DNA of 51,178 nt from an uncultured Lachnospiraceae bacterium (GTDB lineage: Bacteria; Bacillota; Clostridia; Lachnospirales; Lachnospiraceae). Below are positions 7,547-16,718 of this stretch, piece after piece. The stretch's first letter is position 1. Every line of letters starts with the position of its first letter. The position numbers and the translations under genes were made by a program. The notes under the pieces are model-generated. The model was given only the letters and a program-made list of their open reading frames with translations, was not told the origin of the DNA and ran no database searches. The stretch is from NCBI GenBank assembly GCA_910577165.1, contig CAJTLX010000019.1:1-51178 (forward strand), in the 5' to 3' direction.

Positions 7547-8143
7547 CTACAATTCCACTCTGCCATCCAGCGCGCGCAACAAAGTGACCTCATCGATATA
7601 CTCCAAATCCCCGCCCACCGGAACTCCACTTGCAATTCGTGTCACCTTGATTCCCGTCGGCTTTACCAGCTTGCTGATATACATTGCGGTCGCCTCTCCC
7701 TCCAGGCTAGAATTTGTCGCGATAATCACCTCGTCCACCTCACCTTGCAGACGCGTCAAAAGTTCTTTTAACCGAATATCGGCAGGACCTACGCCGAGCA
7801 TCGGGGAGATCGCGCCATGCAGAACATGGTAGACTCCCTCATATTTGCCTGTCTTCTCGTAAGCCGCCAGATCCCTGGCATTTTCCACCACCATAATAGT
7901 TTTGTGATCGCGCTTTGTACTTGCACAGATCGGACAGATCTCGCCATCCGTCAATGTGCAGCACACCTTGCAGTAATGGATATTATTCCGCGCTGATACC
8001 ATTGCGGCAGAGAGTTTTTCCACCTGCTCAAGCGGCATATTGATAATATGAAATGCCAGACGCTGCGCAGTCTTTTGACCGATCCCCGGCAGTCTTGCCA
8101 ACTCTGCAATCAGATTACTGATTTGACTACTGTAATAATCCAC
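7547..8143 (-). CDS. recR: Recombination protein RecR
   Basis: A 198-residue RecR, the usual length. It works with RecO and RecF to load RecA on gapped DNA in recombinational repair. Features seen: a helix-hairpin-helix near residues 10-25 (LARLPGIGQKTAQRLAFH), a four-cysteine zinc motif at about 58-73 (CKVCCTLTDGEICPIC), and a Toprim domain from about 82 with VVENARDLAAYEKTGKYEGV and the acidic EVIIATNSSLEGEAT segment. It follows ybaB by 12 bases, in the dnaX-ybaB-recR order conserved across many Firmicutes. Confidence 0.97.
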   Translation of the reverse strand: MDYYSSQISNLIAELARLPGIGQKTAQRLAFHIINMPLEQVEKLSAAMVSARNNIHYCKVCCTLTDGEICPICASTKRDHKTIMVVENARDLAAYEKTGKYEGVYHVLHGAISPMLGVGPADIRLKELLTRLQGEVDEVIIATNSSLEGEATAMYISKLVKPTGIKVTRIASGVPVGGDLEYIDEVTLLRALDGRVEL

Positions 8144-8155
8144 ATCGCCCTCGCT

Positions 8156-8506
8156 TTAGAACAGACCACCAAAATTTCCGAGACCGCCCGCAATGGAATT
8201 CATCATCTCCGCTGACTCCTCCTCCATCTTGCGCAGTGCCTCATTAGTTGCCGCCATAATCAAATCCTGTAACATTTCAATATCATCCGGGTCCACTACT
8301 TCAGGGGCAAGCACTACCTCCACCACTTCCTTTTTGCCGGATACCTTTACGGTGACCGCTCCGCCCCCGGAACTCGCCTCCCAGACTTTCTCCTCCATCT
8401 CCTTTGTCTTTTCCTCCATCTGCTTTTGCATTCTCTGTGCCTGCTTCATCAGATTATTCATATTGCCGGGCATTGCCCCCCCTGGAAATCCTCCACGTTT
8501 TGCCAT
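8156..8506 (-). CDS. YbaB/EbfC nucleoid-associated protein
   Basis: A 116-residue YbaB/EbfC family protein, a small dimeric DNA-binding protein that associates with the nucleoid. The N-terminus is Gly/Asn/Met-rich (GGFPGGAMPGNMNNLMKQAQ), followed by the helix MQKQMEEKTKEMEEK, the strand pair VTVKVSGKKEVVEVVLAPEVVD and the helix DIEMLQDLIMAATNEAL. The ending LGNFGGLF is typical of the family. It lies 18 bases after dnaX and 12 before recR in a conserved operon, which confirms the call. Confidence 0.95.
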   Translation of the reverse strand: MAKRGGFPGGAMPGNMNNLMKQAQRMQKQMEEKTKEMEEKVWEASSGGGAVTVKVSGKKEVVEVVLAPEVVDPDDIEMLQDLIMAATNEALRKMEEESAEMMNSIAGGLGNFGGLF

Positions 8507-8524
8507 TTTACTATCTCCTTCCTC

Positions 8525-10075
8525 TTATTCATCCACATACTCAACGGGAATTTTTTTTATTATTTTTGTCAGATCAGGATAGAGCATACCCCCCTGACTC
8601 TCCGCCTGACAATTGACTGTGCGCACCTCAACCGCCCTTCCCACCACTTCCTGCACTGCGTTTTGCACCTGTTCAAGCCGATCCTCGATAAAAAGTCTGT
8701 CAACCTCATGCTCAAACACAAGCAACAGCAAATTTTCTTTTCCCGGTGAAGGTTTCGCACCAATCAATACAACACGCACAGGTGACGGCAGCTTTTTTAA
8801 GATCTCTCCCCAGCTTGCCGCAATCTTTCGCATATCTTCCGTAACTGCGGGAAGCAATGGCAGCACTTCCTTTTCTCTTTGCTCCTCCTCTGCTTCCTTT
8901 TGCGAATTCTGCACAAAGTTGCCGCTCTCTAAGCGAGCTTCTAACTGCCGCACCCGATCAACTAGTGAACTGTAATCTGTCTCCATTGCAGGGTGGCAAA
9001 GCTTAATTAATCCCACTTCTACAATAATACGCTTTTGCGTGGCATATTTTATCTGGTTGGACAACTCGGAAAAAATGCGGATATAGCGAATTAAGATTTC
9101 CCCCTCCACCACTTCGGACTCATGTTTTAACAGTGCTGCCTGATCCTGTGAAACATCGAGAATTCCCCCCATATCCTCCGAAACTTTCAGCAAAAGCAGA
9201 TTTCTTAAATACCAGGTAAAATCAAGTACAAACTGCACAAGTTCTCCCCCCGCAATAATCACCTCGTCGAGCAGCAGGATGCATGAACGGATATCACCGC
9301 CGCAAATATAGCGCAAAAGCCTCGCAAATACCTCGACATCGACGCTTCCTAATACCTCCAATACCTCTTCATAGCCAAGCGTTTCATCCGGATAAAACGC
9401 AATGCACTGATCCAGGAGACTGAGCGCGTCGCGCATCGCGCCGTCCGCCATCTTTGCAATATAACGCAATGCCTTTTCCTGCGCAGATAATCCCTCCCGC
9501 TCCACCAATTCAGTTAGGCGTTCGACAATACAGTCCACCGTGATCCGCTTAAAATCATATCGCTGACAGCGGGAAAGAATCGTAATTGGAATTTTTTGCA
9601 CTTCCGTGGTCGCTAAGATAAACATAATATAGGAGGGCGGCTCCTCCAAAGTCTTTAACAGCGCGTTGAACGCACCGGGGGAGAGCATATGCACCTCGTC
9701 GATAATATACACCTTATACTTTCCTTCCGTCGGCGAATATTTTACCTCATCCACAATCTCACGGATATTGTCCACACCATTATTCGATGCCGCATCAATC
9801 TCAATCACATTCATCGAACTTCCCAACTGAATCGCGCGGCAGATCGCGCACTTATTGCAGGGACTTCCATTCTGCAAATCCTCACAGTTCACCGCTTTTG
9901 CAAGAATCTTTGCCACCGTGGTCTTGCCGGTGCCTCTGGTTCCGCAAAAAAGATACGCGTGTCCCATCTTTCCAGACTTCACCTGATTGCGCAGTGTCGT
10001 GACAATCGCATCCTGCCCTTTCACCTCATCAAAATTATCCGGGCGAAATTTTCTGTATAAAGCGGTATATGACAT
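8525..10075 (-). CDS. dnaX: DNA polymerase III subunit gamma/tau
   Basis: A 516-residue clamp-loader ATPase. It loads the beta clamp at the replication fork. The N-terminal AAA+ module carries Walker A GTRGTGKTT at about 46-54, a four-cysteine zinc module (CEDLQNGSPCNKCAIC, about 64-79), Walker B IIDEVHMLS near 124-132 and the sensor segment ILATTEVQKIP. Domain III follows to about residue 360. The C-terminal part is shorter than in full tau proteins (often 550-650 residues), ending in KIIKKIPVEYVDE. An A-rich run lies only a few codons from the stop, so a programmed gamma frameshift is unlikely. It leads the ybaB-recR operon. Confidence 0.96.
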   Translation of the reverse strand: MSYTALYRKFRPDNFDEVKGQDAIVTTLRNQVKSGKMGHAYLFCGTRGTGKTTVAKILAKAVNCEDLQNGSPCNKCAICRAIQLGSSMNVIEIDAASNNGVDNIREIVDEVKYSPTEGKYKVYIIDEVHMLSPGAFNALLKTLEEPPSYIMFILATTEVQKIPITILSRCQRYDFKRITVDCIVERLTELVEREGLSAQEKALRYIAKMADGAMRDALSLLDQCIAFYPDETLGYEEVLEVLGSVDVEVFARLLRYICGGDIRSCILLLDEVIIAGGELVQFVLDFTWYLRNLLLLKVSEDMGGILDVSQDQAALLKHESEVVEGEILIRYIRIFSELSNQIKYATQKRIIVEVGLIKLCHPAMETDYSSLVDRVRQLEARLESGNFVQNSQKEAEEEQREKEVLPLLPAVTEDMRKIAASWGEILKKLPSPVRVVLIGAKPSPGKENLLLLVFEHEVDRLFIEDRLEQVQNAVQEVVGRAVEVRTVNCQAESQGGMLYPDLTKIIKKIPVEYVDE

Positions 10076-10115
10076 AATGCACTCCCCTTCCCCATATTAT
10101 CTGGCTGCAAATTAT

Positions 10116-11192
10116 CTACGGGGTCTTTGAAAAATGCTGGTAATCCTTTCCCTTTGCCCAGTCCCCGCCCCATGCAAACCCCCGGTTTACAAAAGCTTCA
10201 TAGCAGGGATCTCCCTGCCTAATATAATACTCACATTCCGCCGATCGATCGGTGTACGGTGCTGCACTTTCCGGGAGTACGCTAGGAACTCCCTCCCGTT
10301 CCGGAATATATGGATTATACAACGGATTGATGTCAACTGCAAGTCCCAGCGCGTGCTTCGAGAGCGTTTTTGTTCCTTCCACCGTGCGAAAATTAAACGC
10401 AGTCGTATTATTATCCGCCATAGAAGCGCGATCATCTCCCTTGTATGTATCAATCAGCACTATCTTTTCGATTGGATATTTCGCATCAAAAAGTTCTAAA
10501 AAAATATCCCGAATCTCCTGTGCAATCGATTGATTTACAACGAGTTCTCCGATGTGTACTTCCCCGTCAAACCCGTAGTGCAATACCCTGACATAGCAAA
10601 GTGACGAGAGCGCGACTGTACAATCCTCCTTGTAGGAATTTCCCTTCATCCGCTCAAAGACCGCCTCCGGCACTTTCACATAGGAAAAACAATCCTTTAT
10701 GCTATCCTCTGACAGAGCGCGGATATCCACCACTGTTCCCGCAGGGAGCAAATCTATTTCCTCTGCGGATTCCACACTCTGCAACACGGAGTCCGAGGAG
10801 GATTCCTCCAAACCATCCACTATTCCTGTCACATACAGTTCACCTTCCGGATCGTTTAATAATCCCTCCCCCCTCTCTGGATTCTTCTCTCCTGTTTCCT
10901 TTTCCTGCAAGGAGTCTTTTTCTCCCTTACCGTCTAAATCATCTTTTTCTAACTCTTTTTCTCCCGCCAGATCTTCCTGCATAATACTGGAATTTCCCAG
11001 CGGCACTTTTTCCTCTTCCTCCTTAGATTCCCCCTCGTTTGCTTGCGTATTCTCCGCCGTAGTTTTGGTTTGCACCTTATTCACAACATAATTCGGCAAC
11101 GGATCTTCCTCTTTGCTCCCGCAGCCTGCGGCAAAAAACAAAACGCCCAGCAGCACTGTACTAGAAATCCTGCTTTTCGCAAGTTTTTTCAT
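10116..11192 (-). CDS. M15-family metallopeptidase lipoprotein (D-Ala-D-Ala carboxypeptidase-like)
   Basis: A 358-residue secreted lipoprotein: signal peptide with lipobox FFAAGC, so Cys24 would be lipidated. Residues about 30-125 are a Glu/Lys-rich linker. The C-terminal domain (about 180-358) is an M15 peptidase: SKHALGLAVDINP gives the first His and Asp zinc ligands and DYQHF near the C-terminus the second His. The YTDRSAECEYYIRQGDPCYEAF and NRGFAWGGDW segments are typical of VanY/peptidoglycan L,D- or D,D-peptidases. It should trim peptidoglycan stem peptides on the outside of the membrane. It lies 40 bases upstream of dnaX in the same direction and could be co-transcribed. Confidence 0.8.
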   Translation of the reverse strand: MKKLAKSRISSTVLLGVLFFAAGCGSKEEDPLPNYVVNKVQTKTTAENTQANEGESKEEEEKVPLGNSSIMQEDLAGEKELEKDDLDGKGEKDSLQEKETGEKNPERGEGLLNDPEGELYVTGIVDGLEESSSDSVLQSVESAEEIDLLPAGTVVDIRALSEDSIKDCFSYVKVPEAVFERMKGNSYKEDCTVALSSLCYVRVLHYGFDGEVHIGELVVNQSIAQEIRDIFLELFDAKYPIEKIVLIDTYKGDDRASMADNNTTAFNFRTVEGTKTLSKHALGLAVDINPLYNPYIPEREGVPSVLPESAAPYTDRSAECEYYIRQGDPCYEAFVNRGFAWGGDWAKGKDYQHFSKTP

Positions 11193-11231
11193 CCCGCATC
11201 CTTCCTTTCGCCAGAAAATAATTTCTGCGGT

Positions 11232-11501
11232 TCAATCCTCTTCAATCACCTGGACCTCAAGAAAATCAAACTCTATTTTATCAATAAAATTATCCTGTGT
11301 AAATCTTGCTTTATCATACTTTTTAAACTCCGCGACCGTAGCGTCAAGCCAAAATGGTTTTGAGAGATCAAATGCGATACAGATCTCATCTATCGCCGCA
11401 AATACTTTGTGTGTGCGTGTCATCTGCACATCGTCATTACACACCACCATATCCTTTAGCATCCGGTTCTCTTTCCATATTTTTGCCCAAATCCGAAACA
11501 A
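11232..11501 (-). CDS. Small conserved hypothetical protein
   Basis: An 89-residue acidic protein with no signal or membrane segment and no motif I can name. It reads like a compact alpha/beta protein (helices around 15-30 and 55-65, a final strand IEFDFLEVQVIEED). Support for a real gene: its own consensus promoter at 11553-11581, balanced composition and its place in a gap between same-strand genes. I have the impression that similar short proteins occur in Lachnospiraceae, but cannot verify it. Confidence 0.6.
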   Translation of the reverse strand: MFRIWAKIWKENRMLKDMVVCNDDVQMTRTHKVFAAIDEICIAFDLSKPFWLDATVAEFKKYDKARFTQDNFIDKIEFDFLEVQVIEED

Positions 11502-11552
11502 AACAGCTGACTCCTTTTTATTAAGCTCAAAACACCATCCACACTTTTTGTA

Positions 11553-11581
11553 ATTATAAATCCCAATTATTGGCTTTGCAA
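11553..11581 (-). promoter_or_regulatory. Promoter of the 89-residue gene
   Basis: On the minus strand TTGCAA (11576-11581), a 17-base spacer and a perfect TATAAT (11553-11558), about 50 bases before the start at 11501. It follows the SCP2 gene, whose stop is at 11607. Confidence 0.6.
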
Positions 11582-11606
11582 ATCAGTATACTGCAAATAT
11601 ATTGTC

Positions 11607-12620
11607 CTAAGGAAGAATATTAAAAGTGAAAAAATTATCAAATGTGCGCAGCGTCTTAAAATCTCCTTTGCAGGTTAGCTCCCCAGACATAAATGCTCCC
11701 TGAAATGTCGTCCTGCCGTTTACAATTTTATTCATCACCTCCCGTGTTGTCTTTGCCGCCATATCCACATCACTCTCTTTTTTCTCCCCGTAATAACAGC
11801 GCAGACTCTCCCCCGCAATCTCTATAATAAGTGTTTTCTCTACATCTGTAAAATATACCGAATATACCGCATGGAAATCTTTTCCCTGGGGTTTAAAATT
11901 TTCTCTGAAACTTTTCTCAAATTCATAGCGTTCTTCCGGCGCGCCCTCATTTCCAAGCATCCCTTTAAACAGCTGTGCCAACTCTTCGATATCCTTTTTT
12001 TGCTTTTGTACCCTCGCGTCATCCGACACATACTTCGAGAGCTGCTCGCTCTCCTGCGGGGTCAAATCAAGCGGCTGACTGACCGGAATACTTTCTTTTA
12101 CCACATAGTTGCTGCTTGGCAAGATCCTGCCCTTCTGGTTAATAATACGGTAAAATGCCTCAGACTTCTTCTCAATAATTACGCGGTATGGCATACTTGT
12201 TTCAAACTCTGCCTGATTCTCCACAAAAACCCGAATGCCCTCCGCAGATAATCCTCCCATTAACTCCCAGGCCTTAACCAACATATTTTCTGCGTCCCGC
12301 TCCCCATAGGTTGTGGCGACCACCACCGGCATCATATAGGTACTGCGCACTTTCTCCTTGTTCGCATACAGCCAACAGGAATCTAAGAACTGATGCATAT
12401 ATCCGCCAATTCCAAGCCATTCCAGATTCACCGCCAAAATAATGCCGTCCGCCTCCTTGAGTGTATTGGGAAGAACGGTGATATTACTTTTCTCTTCATA
12501 TAGATTATATCTTTCTACCTGGACGCGCAACTCCTCCAAAACGGAAGTAATCCGATTCATCACATAGAGCGTCGGGTCTTCGATCAGACCTCTCCCGCCA
12601 TAATACAAATTAATCTTCAA
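11607..12620 (-). CDS. Flavodoxin-like protein with C-terminal SCP2 domain
   Basis: A 337-residue two-domain protein. The N-terminal ~190 residues resemble NADPH-dependent FMN reductases/flavodoxins: the initial strand KINLYYGG, ADGIILAVNLEWLGIGGYM as the flavin-binding loop region, and MPVVVATTYGERDAENMLVKAWELMGG. The C-terminal ~100 residues fit an SCP2 sterol-carrier-like fold, with a YSVYFTDVEKTLIIEIAG strand pair, VNGRTTFQGAFMSGELTCKGD and a terminal F-rich segment. The substrate is unknown; lipid or flavin-linked redox are both possible. Its start codon overlaps the end of the rhomboid gene by 11 bases, so the two are translationally linked. Confidence 0.65.
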   Translation of the reverse strand: MKINLYYGGRGLIEDPTLYVMNRITSVLEELRVQVERYNLYEEKSNITVLPNTLKEADGIILAVNLEWLGIGGYMHQFLDSCWLYANKEKVRSTYMMPVVVATTYGERDAENMLVKAWELMGGLSAEGIRVFVENQAEFETSMPYRVIIEKKSEAFYRIINQKGRILPSSNYVVKESIPVSQPLDLTPQESEQLSKYVSDDARVQKQKKDIEELAQLFKGMLGNEGAPEERYEFEKSFRENFKPQGKDFHAVYSVYFTDVEKTLIIEIAGESLRCYYGEKKESDVDMAAKTTREVMNKIVNGRTTFQGAFMSGELTCKGDFKTLRTFDNFFTFNILP

Positions 12621-13665
12621 TCCAACCTCTTTTCTGCCGCGAATTCACTCCCGGCTTTTTTTTGCGGTAAAGCAGCAGCCCTAGCAATATTCCCGCTACC
12701 AGCCCGCCCACATGGGCGACATTATCCACCCCCTGACTCTGGAAGCCGCCATATAAACTTAGCGCGATAAATAAAATCATCTGCCTTATACTCAGATTTT
12801 CCATATGCCCCCGGTTTACCAACACAATAAATGCCAGTGCGCCACTCACCCCAAAAATCGCCCCAGACGCGCCAACGCTAACGACGAACCCATTGACACT
12901 CCCATTATAACTCATTGAGACAAAGCCTGCAAGAATTCCCGATGCAAAATAAAGGATCAAATATTTCACATGACCCATCTGTTTTTCAAGATTATCTCCC
13001 AAAAACCACAGGATAAGCATATTATTAAATAGATGATCGATCCCTCCATGCAGGAACATATAAGTAAAAAGCCGGTAATACTCGCCCATAAAAAATACTC
13101 TCTGGTAATTTAGGGCACCATGTTCAAGTAAAAATTTTGTATCCAGCGTGGAGCCAAAAATCTCACAGAGCAGAAAAACAGTGATATTTATAGCAATTAA
13201 AAATGTATTGCAAAGAGAAATGGCAAATTTTGATTTCTCCCCATCCTGCTTTCCTTCGTGGGAAATCCCCACTGCAGAAGAGATTTGGTCTTCTAATTCC
13301 CTGCGCAGACCATCGAAATCTTCCTGCCCCTCATACAAAATAACACGCCCCGTCCCCACATCAAGAAACCAGACATTTTCATATGCTCCAAATAATGTTC
13401 TCTCCCTCGATGCATCTTTTGTTTCGATTAAGCTTAGAATCATAAGCCTCATATATCCTGCGTCATAGAAATACTGCCGAACCTGTTTTACAATATTTTC
13501 CTGCCTCTCCCTGGCAAGTCCCTTTACTCCCTCAAACGGATAGTAGATAAGGGCATGGCACTCTCCATTTTCTGTCCTGGCATAGAGGCGTATCTGCTGC
13601 GTATTAAGCATCATGCGCTGATAACCTTTTTTTGATAAAAGAAGATCTAATTTTTTTTCAAACAT
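12610..13665 (-). CDS. Rhomboid-family intramembrane serine protease
   Basis: About 351 residues. The N-terminal ~165 residues are soluble (a DUF-type domain reading like a small-molecule or restriction-fold domain, unassigned). From about 165 on there are six or more helices: HGGIDHLFNNMLILWFLGDNLE holds the family HxxxxHxxxN motif, GASGAIFG the catalytic serine, and NVAHVGG the catalytic histidine, so both key residues are present. It would cleave transmembrane substrates within the bilayer. Start: the ATG at 13665 follows GGAGG by six bases. A GTG seven codons upstream (13686) is possible but its GAGG is only three bases away. The gene overlaps the next by 11 bases. Confidence 0.88.
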   Translation of the reverse strand: MFEKKLDLLLSKKGYQRMMLNTQQIRLYARTENGECHALIYYPFEGVKGLARERQENIVKQVRQYFYDAGYMRLMILSLIETKDASRERTLFGAYENVWFLDVGTGRVILYEGQEDFDGLRRELEDQISSAVGISHEGKQDGEKSKFAISLCNTFLIAINITVFLLCEIFGSTLDTKFLLEHGALNYQRVFFMGEYYRLFTYMFLHGGIDHLFNNMLILWFLGDNLEKQMGHVKYLILYFASGILAGFVSMSYNGSVNGFVVSVGASGAIFGVSGALAFIVLVNRGHMENLSIRQMILFIALSLYGGFQSQGVDNVAHVGGLVAGILLGLLLYRKKKPGVNSRQKRGWIED

Positions 13666-13730
13666 TTCATTCCTCCATGCCCGCACTTTCCTCTTTTAGA
13701 ACACCAGAAAATATCTTTCTTTTATCCAGA

Positions 13731-15239
13731 TTATGACTCTCTCTCCCCATCCGCCCAGAACAATGCGCAGCGGATGGCACGATGCCATCCCAAAAGCTTC
13801 TCCTTTCTGAGAGACTGCGTTATCTGACTGGCAAAGGATCGCTCAAGCTGCCAGTTCTTCTTGATTTGCTCCATACTCTCCCAGTATCCCACGGCAAGTC
13901 CCGCCAAATACGCCGCACCAAGTGCTGTTGTCTCAATGCATTTCGGCCGGTATACCGCCGCCGCCAAAATATCCGCCTGAAATTGCATCAGGAAATTATT
14001 CGCGCTCGCGCCCCCGTCCACTTTAAGGCTTTCCAGATGAATCCCCGAATCCTGTCGCATTGCGTCAAGCACATCATAAACCTGGTACGCCACCGACTCC
14101 AATGTTGCGCGAACGATATGACTATGATTTGCTCCCCGCGTAATTCCAACCACCATACCGCGCGCATATGGGTTCCAGTACGGCGCGCCAATACCTGTAA
14201 AAGCTGGAACCATATAGACCCCGTTTGTGTCGGCAACCTTCCCGGCCTCCTCCCCCGACTGCGCAGCATCTTTTATCAGTCCCATCTCATCCCGCAGCCA
14301 CTGGATCGCCGCTCCCGCCACAAAAATACTTCCCTCCAGCGCGTAATCCACCTCTTTTTCCACCCCCGCCGCGATGGTGGTCAACAGGCGATTTTGCGAT
14401 ACAATGCGCTTTTTTCCGGTATTCATCAGCAGAAAGCAGCCCGTTCCGTAAGTGTTTTTTGCCTCCCCCGGCTCAAAACAGCACTGTCCAAACAGTGCGG
14501 CCTGCTGATCGCCCGCCGCCCCCGCAATAGGGATCTCGCCGCCAAAAATAGACGCATCCGTCCTCCCATAAACGCAGCTTGACTCTTTTACCTGTGGTAA
14601 CATACTTTCTGGAATGCCAAAATAATCAAGAAGTTCCCTGTCCCAACAAAGCTCTCCGATATTAAAAAGCATGGTGCGCGAGGCATTAGTATAATCTGTA
14701 ATATGCACTCTCCCGCGCGTCAAATTCCAGATAAGCCAGGTATCCACCGTACCAAATAACAGATCGCCCCGCTCTGCCGATTCCCTCGCACCTGGTACAT
14801 TTTCAAGAATCCATTTTAGTTTTGTCGCAGAAAAATACGCATCCGGGATCAGACCTGTTTTTTTCTGCACCCACTCTTCCAAGCCCTTTTGTTTGAGTTC
14901 GTCAATCATCGGCGCAGTGCGGCGGCACTGCCAGACAATCGCATTGTAGACCGGTTTTTTGGTATGGCGATTCCATACAATCGTGGTTTCGCGCTGGTTG
15001 GTAATCCCGATCGCCGCAATTTCCTTTGCAGACGCACCAACCTTTAACATCGCTTCCACTGCCACACTCACTTCGGAGGACCAGATATCATTCGGATCAT
15101 GCTCCACATATCCCGGCTGCGGATAGAGCTGCGGGAATTCTTTTTGTGCCATACCCGCAATCTCCCCGGTCTGCGTGAACAAAATACAGCGTGAACTGGT
15201 AGTTCCCTGATCCAATGCCATTACATATTTCTTCTCCAT
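13731..15239 (-). CDS. glpK: Glycerol kinase
   Basis: A 502-residue FGGY-family kinase, the normal length, converting glycerol and ATP to glycerol-3-phosphate in the cytoplasm. The N-terminus MALDQGTTSSRCILF is the phosphate-1 motif. Further family signatures are VEHDPNDIW, GITNQRETT, DAYFSATKLKWILEN, and in the C-terminal half AGDQQAALFGQ, NTYGTGCF and GVYMVPAFTGIGAPYWNPYARG, then KVDGGASANNFLMQFQAD. All positions expected in GlpK are kept. It has its own promoter (15288-15316). No glpF or glpD gene is next to it, so uptake is encoded elsewhere. Confidence 0.96.
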   Translation of the reverse strand: MEKKYVMALDQGTTSSRCILFTQTGEIAGMAQKEFPQLYPQPGYVEHDPNDIWSSEVSVAVEAMLKVGASAKEIAAIGITNQRETTIVWNRHTKKPVYNAIVWQCRRTAPMIDELKQKGLEEWVQKKTGLIPDAYFSATKLKWILENVPGARESAERGDLLFGTVDTWLIWNLTRGRVHITDYTNASRTMLFNIGELCWDRELLDYFGIPESMLPQVKESSCVYGRTDASIFGGEIPIAGAAGDQQAALFGQCCFEPGEAKNTYGTGCFLLMNTGKKRIVSQNRLLTTIAAGVEKEVDYALEGSIFVAGAAIQWLRDEMGLIKDAAQSGEEAGKVADTNGVYMVPAFTGIGAPYWNPYARGMVVGITRGANHSHIVRATLESVAYQVYDVLDAMRQDSGIHLESLKVDGGASANNFLMQFQADILAAAVYRPKCIETTALGAAYLAGLAVGYWESMEQIKKNWQLERSFASQITQSLRKEKLLGWHRAIRCALFWADGERES

Positions 15240-15287
15240 CTCTTCTATTTGCCGGTATCCCGGTTTCTCCCCTTACTATTTTCTGAT

Positions 15288-15316
15288 ATTATATACCATT
15301 TTACCATTTACAGCAA
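15288..15316 (-). promoter_or_regulatory. Promoter of glpK
   Basis: On the minus strand TTGCTG (15311-15316), a 17-base spacer and a perfect TATAAT (15288-15293), about 50 bases before glpK. No clear catabolite (cre) palindrome was seen here. Confidence 0.6.
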
Positions 15317-15356
15317 GAAAAAATCGCACCTGATAAAAAAATTTTAGTAATCATTC

Positions 15357-16709
15357 CTATCTTTTATCTACTCCCAGCCGAAAGCAAAGATCGGCAAAAT
15401 CAATCCGATCACCGCTTTTTATCTCCGCTCTTGTATGGGCAGCAAGTTTTCTCCCATTGAGATAGGTTCCATTTAGCGAATCAGTATCCACAAGAAAATA
15501 TCTTTCCCCCTCTTTTAAAATTTTCGCGTGACGGCGGCTGATCACTGGCTCTCTTAGCACATAATCACATCCCTCCTCCTTGCCGATGCAAAACGGGTTT
15601 GCCGACAGATAAATTTTAATCCGTCCTCCCTCCTCCGATATTAAGTAGTATTGCTCCTCCTCCAAAGTTCCACGATCGCTGCCAAGCAGCATGGTCTGTG
15701 TCAATTCCTCCCCGCCAAGCAACACTGTATCCCCGGTTTCCGGATCATCCTCCCCTCCCTGCACATCCTCAGATCTTTTACCATACTCCCCATCCTCCGC
15801 CAAAATTAAAATCCCCTCGTTCTCTTCCTCGAAAGCAAAATCTTTCTCCTCCCCCTTAATCAAACCCACAAATTTATTTAACCATCCCTGGAATCTCCCG
15901 CCTTTGCTATTTTTTTTCTCCGCAGTTTTTCCGCGCGAACTCCCAGTATCCCTCTCACTTGTCCCCGCTTTTTTCTTTTTCTTTCCCATCTCTTCCACTT
16001 CTTCCTCTTTATCCGCTCCTGATCTTATAATCTTTTTTATTCTGCTCTTTCCTGATTGATTTTCCTCCCCATCCATCCGCTCAAATTCTGCAAAAAAATC
16101 ATCCTGTTCGCGCTCCTGCTCCCTTTCTTGTTCCGCCTTTAAAATCTCCCCGCAAAGATGGTACAGGGCAAATCCCCCTCCCGTCTGCTGTCTGCTTTTC
16201 GCATGCAGCAAATACAAAAACGAAACTGCCCTGTGATTCTCATAATCCACATATTCCATCAATTCTTCAAGCAGTCTGCAAATCCCGCCGCCATCCTTTC
16301 TCGCATACCCCGGAAGATACAAAAATAAATATTCTCCTTCCTCCCCCTCAAAAATCCAGGAAAGTGCCAGTCCAATCTCCTTTGGTTCAAGCAAATATTC
16401 TTCCAATTTTACTGCCAGTTCTTCTATCTGTCTCATCAGTTCCGTGATCACTGCCGTCCCCGGTGCCTTCTGCCTAAATTTTACACTTAACGGCTGCATT
16501 CCCCCCACGGCAAACCACAACTCATGCCTACCATCAAAGTCCTGTCTACTCACGGGCAAAAGTCCCTCTATTTTACTGTTTTTCAACATTTCTTCCCGGT
16601 AGTCGCCCTCCTCGCAGCCAATAGCAACCAGATAATTCCCTCCGATATCACTTCTCTCTTCCAAATAAATCTCTTCCATCTTCTTTTCCATCTCCCGCGT
16701 CCTTTCCAT
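15357..16709 (-). CDS. FHA-domain protein of the Tad locus (DUF6382-like N-terminus)
   Basis: A 450-residue protein. The N-terminal ~190 residues form an alpha/beta domain resembling the DUF6382 region that I associate with Tad loci of clostridia (from memory). Residues about 195-290 are a Lys/Glu/Ser-rich linker. An FHA domain occupies about 363-450: the phospho-threonine-binding loops ISRRHAKIL and SLNGTYLNGRKL are intact. It likely binds a phosphorylated partner and may tie the pilus machine to Ser/Thr kinase signalling. It is the last gene of the Tad operon, starting 9 bases after the pseudopilin gene. No kinase gene lies in the window. Confidence 0.75.
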   Translation of the reverse strand: MERTREMEKKMEEIYLEERSDIGGNYLVAIGCEEGDYREEMLKNSKIEGLLPVSRQDFDGRHELWFAVGGMQPLSVKFRQKAPGTAVITELMRQIEELAVKLEEYLLEPKEIGLALSWIFEGEEGEYLFLYLPGYARKDGGGICRLLEELMEYVDYENHRAVSFLYLLHAKSRQQTGGGFALYHLCGEILKAEQEREQEREQDDFFAEFERMDGEENQSGKSRIKKIIRSGADKEEEVEEMGKKKKKAGTSERDTGSSRGKTAEKKNSKGGRFQGWLNKFVGLIKGEEKDFAFEEENEGILILAEDGEYGKRSEDVQGGEDDPETGDTVLLGGEELTQTMLLGSDRGTLEEEQYYLISEEGGRIKIYLSANPFCIGKEEGCDYVLREPVISRRHAKILKEGERYFLVDTDSLNGTYLNGRKLAAHTRAEIKSGDRIDFADLCFRLGVDKR

Positions 16710-16718
16710 ATTCTGTTA

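Noticed and set aside
8525..8570. A-rich run near the end of dnaX as a programmed frameshift site
   Set aside because: It is only a few codons from the stop, so a shift there could not produce a separate gamma form.
10076..10115. Signal recognition particle RNA gene next to dnaX, as in Bacillus
   Set aside because: The gap upstream of dnaX is only 40 bases and shows no SRP RNA sequence.
13782..14582. A 266-codon open frame on the plus strand opposite glpK, and similar long plus-strand frames opposite the Tad and malQ genes
   Set aside because: They lie fully inside well-supported minus-strand genes, have Pro/Arg/His/Ser-rich shadow composition and no ribosome site or family likeness.
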